From NCBI GenBank assembly GCA_024138015.1, contig JAMXBB010000009.1, positions 45,371,817 to 45,435,816 on the forward strand: a stretch of DNA of 64,000 nucleotides, written 5' to 3'. The notes beneath the pieces are model-generated. The model worked only from the letters and a program-made list of their open reading frames with translations, had not been told where the DNA came from and searched no databases. Shown here piece after piece: positions 48,248 to 58,953 of the stretch. Positions within the stretch are counted from its first letter, which is position 1. The number at the start of each line of letters is the position of its first letter. This DNA is from Lumnitzera littorea. Its lineage: Eukaryota; Streptophyta; Magnoliopsida; Myrtales; Combretaceae. The position numbers and the translations under genes were made by a program.

Positions 48248-49241
48248 TGATACAGGATTGAATCTCTAATACTAAGATGATAAGGGATCAAAGGATTAAT
48301 CCAGAAAGAAACAGCAGCAGATTTGGAATGAAAGAACAAGAATGAGTATTCAAAAGAAAGATGGGTATGAAGAACAAGAAGGTTTTTTTATGGTGAATGT
48401 GAATGGATATAACTCACTAAGACACAAACATAATTAAGGGTTTGAGCTTGGAATAGAGTTCGATACAACCCACGAACACTAAATGTTGCTCAGGATTTCA
48501 AATGAAGGTTAGATGAAACTCACTAACTGGTTTAAATGAAGGGGTTCGCCACAATTTGAGAACAAGATTGATAAGAACGCGGAGACGATTAAAGAGTCTA
48601 ATTAATACTCGATAATTCGGTAAATGTTAACCCAAGTATAGCCTTACCTGAAAGAGGAAAGTTTCATTCTCTATGTATATCTCTGTATATCTATCTCTAT
48701 CTTCTTTGTCTATGTATCTGTACAAATGTTATTATTTATAGCAAGTCTTAAACCCTAGTGGCAAAATTGTAAATATTGTACAAGGCCTTAAACCTTAAAG
48801 AATTGGGCTCATAAATAAAATGAGGAAAAACATATACAAAAATATAAAACTGTGCATTTTACAGAACTTGGCATGCAATCACTCGACATGAAGTCACTCG
48901 GCATGTCTTGGGAGGAGTAGTATCCGAACCAGATAGGGTTGGTAGTTAGATGTTTGTGTTCGAGAAAGGGCTCTTGACGTCTCGTGTATCTTAGTTGAGA
49001 CACCAGAGAGGTTAGCCCACAATTGCCAAGTCATAGGACCAGTCGATACGAGTCTCTCTTTGATGTGTTAAGTGGTCCTTTGGTTTCGATTACTCAGCTA
49101 GTAATCTCTCGACACTTCGGTTGATGATAGACCTAATGCCGAGTATTCATCTTCCTTCCTCTCATCTTTCTGTCTGCAGTTTGGCCTCAGCAAGCATTAA
49201 TAGGCCTCGGCTTAGATGTTATTGGATGTTAAGTCCCATCA
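48248..49241 (-). repeat. 3' LTR of TR-GAG-like element, 994 bp
   Basis: It starts TGATACAGG on the plus strand and ends CCCATCA, and aligns along its length with 51292-52203. Confidence 0.85.
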
Positions 49242-49269
49242 TTACTGCAAGTTTGAAAGGAAGTCATCT

Positions 49270-51080
49270 TTAACATTAAATGTTGAGTACGAGCTGAAAT
49301 GCCAAATAAGCTTCTCTTCCCGCTTCTCTTCACCATAGGTACTAAGTATCTCTAGATTTCCTCAACGCTTATATAGGTCAAGCAATAGCTCTTCCCATCC
49401 TTCCGAACAATGTAATTATTGAGGAAGTTGTCATGGATCATTTTCCAATCATACTCCCAAGGTCGGCTAAGAAGTAGATTTGCAGTGTTTATAGGTAATC
49501 CGTCAAAATGAATAACATCCTTGTATCATTCAGCCTTGAATGCTATCCGCACTCCTTTATGTATACAGACTATACCCTTGTCACTAAACCATTTCAATCC
49601 ATAGGGTCGAAGATGTGGGTAGGTCAGCAACTTCGTCTTTTCTACTAACTTGGCAGAGACAATATTGGTATAGCTACCTCCGTCGATAATCAAGGAACAA
49701 GTCGTCCCATTCACTAGACATTGCATGTGAAATAAATTTTCCCTTTGTCTTAGATCTGCCTTTAGGTCAGCTTGTGTTTCCATAACCAAGAGTTTATCGA
49801 GGTCTTCGAGATAGACATCTTCTTCTATCAACTGGCCCTCCGAACTCTTGTCACTCTGACTTTCAATTTGAGCCTTAGGCCCTTCTCCCTTAAAGACCAT
49901 GACCCTTTTATTCGGGCATTGGGACACAATATGTCCGTAGCCTAAGCATTTGAAGCACTTCACTTCTTAGCCCTTGTTGTCAAATGCCTTCTCTTTTTCG
50001 ACAATCTTTTTTTTTTTTGACATGGGTTGGTTGGCTACGCTCACCTTTCTCCATCTTCTTTTCTTGCCTTCTCTTGGCATACCTCTCAGGCTCAAGGTTG
50101 CCTTGTTAGGGTCAGCTACTCGGCCTTTAATGCCTCTACCTCTCCACTCTTAATACTAAATTAATTAACTCGTCTAGGGAGTTGAACGGCTGCAATTCAA
50201 CTATATCGGTAATGTCGTCTTGGAGTCCACTTAGGAATTTGGCAATGGAGTAGTCTTGTAGCTCATTAATTTCACATCTCGTCATCAAGGTCTTAAACTC
50301 TTGCAAATACTCTTCAATAGTATTTCAACCTTATTTTACGTATTAGGAAGCATGAAGCATCTCCTGCTTGAAATAAGTCGACACAAAGCGTTGGTTCATC
50401 AATCTTTTCATGAGCCTCCAAGTTTTGATCGACTCTTCTCCTTTAGCATCTCACTTGGCAATCAGCTTGTCCCACTGAAGACTCGCATATTCAACAAAGG
50501 ATAGTGAAGCTAGCTTAACCTTTGCTCGATCATCACACTCGTAGCACTCAAACAATTTCTTGACTCGAGGAACCTAGTTAAAGAACACTTCAGGTCGACT
50601 ACTTCCACAGAAGGTCAGTAACTTAAGCTTTATATTGTCAAGTCCTCGGTTAGGTGCTCGGGGTTCATCCCTTGCATTCTGAGCTGGTCGATTCTCCTCA
50701 ATTTAGCTACTTCTGTTAGAGCTCTACTTGGCTATGTTCCTTCTTAGCTTCGGCTCTCTTTTCCAAGCTTCTTGATTTGTTTCGGAGTCAACACTACTAT
50801 CATTTCTTCCTCTTGGCACTAGATGGTTTTCTCTTCTTCATGACTCGGTAGCTCTTCTCCGCTGTCGGTCATCATGATCAAGTTCATTAGAATCACTTGC
50901 ACTTATGGGTGTCCTCTCTCTTCTTTCATCTCGGCCATCCCATCTGTAACCTCTAACTAATCCAGTGAGTTTTTGGATAGAGTCAGTGAGATTCTGAATG
51001 TAATATTCTAAGTTGTCAACGCATCGCCTTATGCTTCCATGAGGATTGTCTCCTATGTTGTTGACACTATCCTCTGACAT
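49270..51080 (-). pseudogene. Gypsy gag-protease, several frame breaks
   Basis: ATG at 51080 opens an acidic N-terminus with a short coiled coil (50838-51080). The retrotransposon gag domain follows at about 50150-50640 (an IAKFLSGL..I.DIVELQPF-type block near 50190-50270). A CCHC knuckle CFKCLGYGHIVSQC begins at the start of the 49526-49963 frame, then an aspartic protease with IIDGGS. D-G-G is usual in this gypsy group as I recall, so the site may be intact. A NLLLSRPWEYDW block (about 49430-49465) ends the protease. Stops occur around 49530, 49970 and 50700. RT is absent. Confidence 0.8.
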
Positions 51081-51276
51081 TCCTGTTCGTACAATAATTT
51101 ACCAAAAAAATTGAATAAACAACAAAACAGAATTACAGTAACTCAGAAACAACCACTACTCAGCTTCTGCAGCTACTTACTATTTTGAACAGCACACTAC
51201 ACTACAGAACAATGATTAATAGAAATGTTAGAACCACAGATCTACTTCAAAGAACACTAGTACTCGTCTCCCTAAA

Positions 51277-51288
51277 GCTTTGATACCA
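51277..51288 (-). other. tRNA-iMet primer binding site
   Basis: The minus strand reads TGGTATCAAAGC, one base from the consensus TGGTATCAGAGC, three bases inside the 5' LTR end at 51292. Confidence 0.85.
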
Positions 51289-51291
51289 ATA

Positions 51292-52203
51292 TGATACGGG
51301 GTCAAATCTCTAATACCAGAATGATAAGGGATCAAAGGATTGATCTAGAAAGAAATGACAGCGATTTGGAACGAAAGAATAGGAATGGGTATTTAAAAGG
51401 AAGACAGGTACGAAGAATAGGAAGGTTTTTTATGGTGAATGTGAATGGATATAACTCACCAAGACACAAACACAATCAAGGGTTTGAGCTCGAAATAGAG
51501 TTTGATACAACTTACGAATACTAAATGTAGCTCGGGATTTCAAATGAAGGTTAGATGCAACTCACTAACCGGTTCATATGAAAGGGTTCACCACAATTTG
51601 AGAACAAGATTGATAAGAATGCGGGGACAATTAAAGAGTCTAATCAACACTCGATAATCCAGCAAATGCTAACTCAAGTATCTATCTTTGTATTCTCTAT
51701 TTATGTATATGTATAAATGTTGCTATTTATAGCAAGTCCTAAACCCTAATGGAAAAACTGTAAATAATGTACAAGGCCTTAAACACTAAAGAATTATTCC
51801 TATAAATAGAATGAAGGAAAACATATACAAGAATATAAAATTGTACATTTTATAGGACTTGGCATGTCCTAGGAGGAGTAGTATCCGAACCAAATGGGGT
51901 CGACAATTAGATGTTCGAGTTCGAAAATGGGTCCCTAACATCTCGCATATCTTGGCCGAGACAATAGAAAGGTTAGCCCATAAATGCCAAGTCATAGAAT
52001 TGGTCAGCACGAGTCTTTCTCTAATGTGCCGAGTGGTTCTTTAGTTTTGATTACTCGACTGTGTGATCTCTCGGCATTTTGGCTAACAACAAACCCGATA
52101 GCGAATGTTCATCTTACTTCCTCTTATCCTTATAGCTGCAGTTTGGCCTTAGTAAGCATTGATAAGCCTAGGCTTGGATGTAGTCGGAGGCTGATTCCCA
52201 TCA
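51292..52203 (-). repeat. 5' LTR of TR-GAG-like element, 912 bp
   Basis: It starts TGATACGGG and ends CCCATCA. It is shorter than the partner LTR by several small deletions, for example around 51680-51700. Confidence 0.85.
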
Positions 52204-52693
52204 CAAATTGGCCTACTTTAGCTCGAGGGTTAAGTGAACAGGGCTTATTTAGCCTACTTTTTAAACTAGTCAAAAACGTCGGCTTAAACCTGTTTAAAAA
52301 GCAAGTTAAATGGGTTGGCTCGCAAGCCAAAGCCCACATGCACACCTCTATGATGAGTATAGAAGCAAAGACAGTAATTATCAAGATGGGGTAAGCAACG
52401 TTATTATTTTACTATGAGAATGATTATTAGGAGTAGTATTTACTATCCAGTTGGATTATAATTGAATATTCATGTATTATAGGAGTTAAGTCTTAGTTTG
52501 CTAACAATTACATAATTCGAACAAAGGTTGCTTAGTATAAATTAAATTATAAATACTTGTAATCTATTATCATTGGTGGATTTACAAATGTATATTTAAG
52601 AGATTATAGTTGATTGTATGTCTAACGTATTATTAGAGAACTGGGGATATGTGGTAGTTGGTAGTGTCTTGAGTTTTGGAGCGTTACAATATT

Positions 52694-55600
52694 GCAAATC
52701 GTTGAAAAATCCTAATTTATTTTATGTTAAGGAATGAGTTGTGCTACATTGCATATCTCTAGCAAGAGTTGAAGAAGTTTTACAAGCTATTAAGACTTTA
52801 GTGCAAAGGTAAAGAGCTAAAAAAAAAAAAAAAAGGCTTGTGAGAGGACTTTAAAGTCATCTTTAGAGATAGTAGAAATTCCACCATAAGCTAATGAAAG
52901 AATGAAATTATAGGAAATAAAGTGATAGTAAGAGAAACTTGAATTAAATGGACTATTATGAATAGGGAACTTATAAAGTCAGTGGTTGAGGAGCAAAATC
53001 TAAGGAAGTATAGTGAAGACAACATGTAATGTTAGTAACACTATTAAGTAAGGACTTAAGATGAAACCTATAATGGGGAATGAGAGTAATAAGCATAAGG
53101 AGCATTTTGAATTCATACATGCAAAGCTTACATTGGTTCAATAAGTTCATGATATGAAATGTGATCCCGAGTAGTTCCATTATAGTTACTTGATAGTTGT
53201 TAGGCCTATAGGAACTAGGTTTATAAGGTGCATGATGAGCAGAAAGACACAAATAATTTTTTAATATGGATAATAGGCAATGAGTGAAAGGAACCCCGGT
53301 GACATTGACATCCTGTTTAGTTATCCATGTATTATGATTTTACTTTTAATAGGTTCATATTTCATCTTAAAGTCCAGTTCATTATCTAATTGCTAAGATC
53401 TAGGTTGAATCTTCTTAAAGGAGGGGTGATGTGCTTCAATTTACCAACTTAACTTTAAAGCTTAACCTTAAAGATGTTGCTAAATCATTTGACTCACTAT
53501 AAACTTTGCTTTGTCAATTTATTTTTAGCTAGTAATAAGCATATCTTATTGTCCTATTTTATGTTCGAAAATGAGCCTAAAAAATGTACTAAAGAATTAT
53601 TAGAATATGTTACATAATTCATCAATTAGGAGTTGTAGAAATGGATGTCAAATCTCCCATTTAACTTGGCTTAACTCTTCCGTCGCACTACCATTGAACC
53701 AAAGGAAATCACTCCCATTCATTTAGTCTAAGGAAAGTGTTATTAGTCATGCATTGTCCATTACCGTTTGGTTGATCCAAAGCCAAACTATCCGATTGAT
53801 TCCATATGAGTCTACTGATCATCTATAGAGAACTATCATATGATCAATATTTACTACCCCATCTAACCGGTAGTCCCAATTTGACATTTCCTTCAACATA
53901 AAAACTTTAGTTTAATTATGAATATGCTACTAGGCATCTCAAGATTCCCATTAGGTAACGTTTATATTCATTAACGTATTGTGCAATATCAATATTTATC
54001 TTGGTAAATTCTCTCTTTCTAACTCTTTAATTTCAATTGCAATGTGAGTAATCAAGTAAATTTAAGTTTTTTGTTTCATTTTCCTTCGGTGAGTCATATC
54101 TGCTAAATTCTTGTTCTTGTCCCTGTCTAAACCCATTAGAAACCCTAAACATTAAAAGCTTCAAATCCACACCACCTTAACACCCTCTCCATTCACCTAT
54201 ACACCACACATACAAACCCAACCCCACCTCCCATACCACTGCCTACCCCCCTAACCCCCTTCCGATACTCTACCCAGACTAAAATCATTATTTTTATTGT
54301 CCTTGAATGAAGGCTTAATGGTTTAGTAATAGTTATCTCAAACACATCACTAGGCTCATGAATTGGTTTTTTTATTAGAGTGAGTTGATTGAGAAAGGTC
54401 AAGAGTAGATGGCCCTTTAAGAACTCCTGTTTTGAGCCCATTAAGCTAAGTTTCACCAATACATTCTTATTAAATGGGTTTAACTCCCTATATCTTACCT
54501 TTAGGTCATAGAGTCAATCTATAAGAATGAACTTAGACCAAACATAATACTAAGTAGCTTCACTAAGAGATTGATGATAATATGAGTGTGAGGATAAAAA
54601 AATGAGTTCTTGTTGCTCCTTGGAATTTCATTCCTCTTTCTAACTAATTTTTAAGATCATAAATGGAAATGATAATCTAATTATTCTACTATAGACATTC
54701 TCACCAATACCTACAAAAATAATAGTGTAAGATCTTTTGAGGGTTAAACCAATTAAGCCACAACAACTTATGTCTATTTGTTGTACTTATCCTCCTTGTA
54801 ATGGGTATATCACTTAATCAATGCACATTACCTAATGTATGCATAAATATGTACAACATCTCATAAAATGAATCCACATGGTAGGTTGTTGTAACAGGCC
54901 AATCTTGCAGAGAAAGCATGTCAATCAGTTTTGGAGAAGTCTCAACTTGATAACATGTGAAGGGATGTCATAGAGAAAGGCATTGGAGGAGGAACAGGCA
55001 AACTTAGATTCTCAAAGCACGCGTGTAATTGTGGATCAAATATCATGTTCTTGATTCATGTTTATCATTTCATTGGTTTCATATTTTGCAAAGTCATTCT
55101 AGTAGAGGGATGATGTTTCTTTGAAGTTTGCCCTCATCTTCAAATTTTGCAAATGAGGAGAGGGAGGTTCCTAATCTTGATTATTGGATGAAAATGAGAT
55201 GACTGAAAAGATGAGTTAATGTTAAGAGCTATTGGATCAAATTTTGATGATCGACGGTCTATATTGAAGCCTTCATTTCTTCATAAGATCATGGGCTTTA
55301 AGCTTAAGTCTAGATGAGGCCTAGGACCAAGACATCGTAAGGTTTTATAAGACTAAGTTGATTTTCCTTTATAAACAAGTGTACTTCTTATAGTAAGACT
55401 AAAGCTTATAAAAGACATATGAAACTGAGGCAGACTTGAAAAGACCTCTTTTGAGCTTATTTTTTATAAGCAAGTTAATTGAATGAGGTTAAGAGTAAAG
55501 AAACTGAACTACTGATTTATATTCTAAACCTACCAATCTAGATTTGTCTAAGATGTATCTTATTAGGCCTGATACCTTAGACCTCATCACTAGTCTACTA

Positions 55601-58600
55601 AACCAATTTATAAGACTAAATTAGGTTGTATGCTCACTATTGAAATTACATCATCTCAACAAGAGATCAATTATCTTATCACCTAGGGCATATAAGGTCT
55701 GGAAAAATTTAGGACTTAGTTCATATTTATTATTTAGAACCATAATATTGCAAATACTAAACTAAGAATTATAGTGTATATTTGTGGGTGCCTGGCCATG
55801 ATGTCTGAAAGAACATCTACTAAAATAAGGATAGCATGGAAAGCTGACCAACGCACAGCAATAATGGTGACGTTTTCGGGTTAGATTCTTCTTCTTCTTC
55901 CCTTTATATATATATATATATCCAAAAGTCATATATATATATATAATTTACATTGACACAGCGAAATCATTACTGAATTATTCCATTCGCTGTCGGCTAC
56001 CCTGATGACTTTTGGGTGGTCCAACGCTACTAAGTTGGAAGTTTGCGTCACTGACCTCAAGAGTTTTTGTGTAGAAGAAGTTTGTTTAATGTGACAAAAT
56101 ATCCGAAGTCCCTCTGAGTCATAGTCGGATGTGTATTGAAGGAATGACACGACATTTTATATATTTATGAAAACTGTCGATCAGCTTTTAATTTTTTTTT
56201 TTTCCCTTTTCTTCTTATAAGGATTCCTTAAATTTTAATTTCTTTAATTCGTCATAATTTTTTTTTTTATTATAACTGAAATGAAGATTCGAGCCCAATC
56301 AATCTTACTAAAAGATTGGTGTTTATGAAATTAAATTATAAGGATTCTAACAATTCTTCTCAATTTAGCTGATTAATAACTATCCATTTTTTATAATGGG
56401 TTAGCTTCTAGTGATGATAACTCTAAGCATAAAAGTTGGAAGATTATTCTTATTTAACATTGTTTGGTGAATCATATTTCTCTTATATATCGTTTCACTT
56501 CCTTAGTGTTCTCTCTCTCTTCTTTTGTTTTTTTTTGTCTAATTATATTTATTATAATTCGAGAAAATAGAGATTCAAATCTAATCGATCTTATTAAGAC
56601 ATAGTATTTTTATCACTAGAATATAATAGTATTAGCAACCCTAAACAAATATTGGACATTTTTTACACAGGAGACAAGTTGGAGATAGCATTTGATATGC
56701 ATTAATAGTATATTTTTATACTAACAATCGTATGGAACGTTTTATATTTCTGCAAGAGATTATGCTTTAATTTTATTGTTTTATAGACATATCTCGTTGA
56801 TAATTATATCATGGAAACTTGAAGAGACAGTTACTGCATTTGATACGCACTGGTAGTTGCTTATATGGATTAGTAGTTGTTTGTGTGATATTATACAAAT
56901 AAATGTTTTCCACCGAGAAGAACCTAAATAATAATAATAATAATGATGATGATGATAATAATGAAATGGTGTACATAAATTCATCATTGTATATTTTAAC
57001 TAAACGTGAGTAAATACTGCATGGATAGGGTAGTATAATGTCTATGTTCTTTACTCTTATACAACCACATTTTTCTAGATTTTGGAATAAGAATTTACCC
57101 ATCATGGAATCTCTAGTGCATGTTCTATCTGTGGAATTGATCAATTATTTATCTTTTTAATTAAAAGGATTACTAAGTGCATAATATTATTTGGAATGCA
57201 CAATATTTATAAAAAATTGTTAACGGATGCCTTGGAGCACATTTTAAAGTCAACTTTGCTTTGAAGAGGAAAAAAGAAAAAAAAAACAGAGAGACTTTTC
57301 AAAATTTTCCTTTAATAATTCGCTAACGATAATCTTTGACTACGCTGATATAAATTACTAACCCCATCTTTGCATGGCAATTCCTCAAAGCATGGTACAA
57401 ACAGTCAAGTGAACATAGATCTGAAAGAAATAGACCCAGGCAATACCAATTAATCTCCTTTTTTTACGCTATATCTAAAACGAGTTATAAAAAGTCAATT
57501 AATTTACCAACTCTTAGAAAAAATCTTCGAGCATTTTTTTCTTTTCCCCTGTTGGGGAAGAAATTCTCAGGCATCTATCAGATTAGAGCACTCTCATTGG
57601 TTGAAGAAGTGGAACAAAAATTGATGAATCTTTCAATTCGTGTTAGTTGAGTAGGGTATGAGTGGTCTCTTCCAACACGTATGTTGAACAGGAATGCCTT
57701 TCGTGATAGGCCCTAGGCAGACGATTTTCGCAGACGTCGAATGTCAAATTCGTGCATCCAGCGGCTTGAATATTCGGTCATCTGCATTTAAGAATCACGT
57801 CACAAGGTTTAAGATTTTCTTTGGGGAAAATTACACCGATGGTTATTAATGTTTAGAGTAAATTCAAATAGAATATTAACAGTTTAAAATAAATAAATAT
57901 TTTTATGGGTGATTAAAATAAAAAACTCTGTAACAGAGGTGATGTGGTATGTTAAATGGCACGTAAACACTGACGTGGACTTATTTTAACACCTGGACAT
58001 GACACATCAACTAAATAAAAGAAATTAAAAAAAAAAAGAGAAGAAAAGATATTGCATATCCAACTTCTCAAAATCAATAGTAAGTGAAATTAAAGTACAA
58101 GACAAATAAAAAACACACTATGGCTCTGACACTCAAAAAACCCTAATCCTAACCCTCATATACAAACCTTAACATGAAGAAGCCCTAATCATAATCCAAT
58201 TGATGCTTCTAGTGATGTCCTACTACAATCCTTAATGGAAATACTCATTAAAACCAAAAATAGCACCACAAGTGTTAGAAGTTGCACATTCAATTGGTAT
58301 ATGTCTACCTTCATCAATTGGTTTTTGGTTTTGTTTTTTTTTATTATGCTTTATATAGTGGACATATATGAAAGATGGTTCACATGTGGAGTTTGTTGTT
58401 CCATTTTCTGTGGTTGAATAAGGTGTGCTTTTCATGTGATGTTTGTGTGACTTTAGCTTTTTTTTTTTTAATTCTTGTTGAATATTGAACCATTAGCACA
58501 ATATTGTATTTTCCTACTCACAACATGATTCAGTTGTGAGTTATGACCACTTTTGTATTGATAAATTTTCTTGTTCCTATATTCTATAACTTTTTCATTG

Positions 58601-58948
58601 CCTCCTTGTTCATTTTTTCTTTTTTTGTTTACGAATGTTCATGTTTTTGTGTTTGAATTGATTTATATTTTGCATCTTAATTTTTTCATTGGTTAATAAA
58701 AAATGAATTGTGCCCTTTACTTGGAGTTATTTCATATTTTTCTGTTTGTTTTTATGGCCATTTGTTCGTATTACATCATCTTTAAATTAGGTCCATATTT
58801 CCATTTATGTGTTGATTAATTGTTATTGCCTACTATTGTTCTTTTTCTTCTTCTTCTTCTTCTCCTTCCTATGATTTAAGTAATGATATATGAATCCAAG
58901 ATTAAATAATGGATGGATTGCGAGCAAAAGAAAATCAAGATGGAGTTC
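52694..58948. other. Degraded intergenic sequence, no firm gene
   Basis: Most of this is AT-rich with scattered stops. A C-rich patch lies at 54110-54260, TA repeats at 55906-55943, and less AT-rich patches at 55780-56150 and 57540-57830. Minus frames at 52971, 54193 and 56809 have no domain. A TTC run lies at 58843-58863. It probably includes old transposon remains that I cannot name. Confidence 0.4.
55929..56150 (-). pseudogene. Possible unidentified coding fragment
   Basis: The frame reads as balanced protein (for example SDYDSEGLRIFCHIK and VALDHPKVIRVADSEW) in a locally less AT-rich patch, unlike nearby low-complexity frames. No start codon, splice partner or family was recognised. It may be a relic exon or chance. 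Confidence 0.25.
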
Positions 58949-58953
58949 CATAA

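Larger units (their letters stand above)
48248..52203 (-). mobile_element. 3956-bp gag-protease-only gypsy element (TR-GAG-like)
   Basis: LTRs 48248-49241 and 51292-52203 are flanked by a perfect duplication CAAATT (48242-48247, 52204-52209). LTR ends are TGAT..ATCA. A tRNA-iMet primer site lies at 51277-51288. The 2.05-kb interior encodes gag, a zinc knuckle and protease and then meets the 3' LTR, with no RT, RNase H or integrase. This matches the non-autonomous TR-GAG type described in plants. TATAAATA boxes read on the minus strand in both LTRs (51723-51732, 48733-48740). Confidence 0.87.
48055..52350. mobile_element. hAT-like MITE (about 340 bp) split by a gypsy element
   Basis: The left end TAGGAGTGCAAGTGGGC and right end GCCCACATGCACACCTCTA are inverted repeats of the kind common in plant hAT MITEs. 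The arms (48055-48247, 52204-52350) share inverted blocks such as TTTAAAAAGTAGGTTAAAT and TTTAAAAAGCAAGTTAAAT. The middle is the gypsy element at 48248-52203. An 8-bp duplication is not preserved. Confidence 0.6.
42912..52688 (+). mobile_element. Gypsy LTR E with nested insertions, about 2.04 kb net
   Basis: It begins TGTAACACTTAGG and ends GGAGCGTTACA, giving inverted ends TGTAAC/GTTACA typical of Tekay/del-type LTRs. Once solo LTR C (44281-47720) and the MITE with its nested element (48055-52350) are removed, about 2041 bp remain (42912-44280, 47726-48054, 52351-52688). A CTATAAATTAG TATA-like box lies near 43851. It is probably the 3' LTR of the gypsy element whose gag and protease start at 36290. 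No matching 5' LTR was found. The right flank is ATATT. Confidence 0.6.

Noticed and set aside
49526..49963. D-G-G instead of D-S-G in the protease of the gag-only gypsy element, considered as a lost active site
   Set aside because: D-G-G followed by serine is common in this group of plant gypsy proteases as I recall, so it is not counted as damage.
54193..54459. 88-codon minus-strand frame with Gly/Val-rich end
   Set aside because: It depends on a C-rich low-complexity patch; no family match seen.
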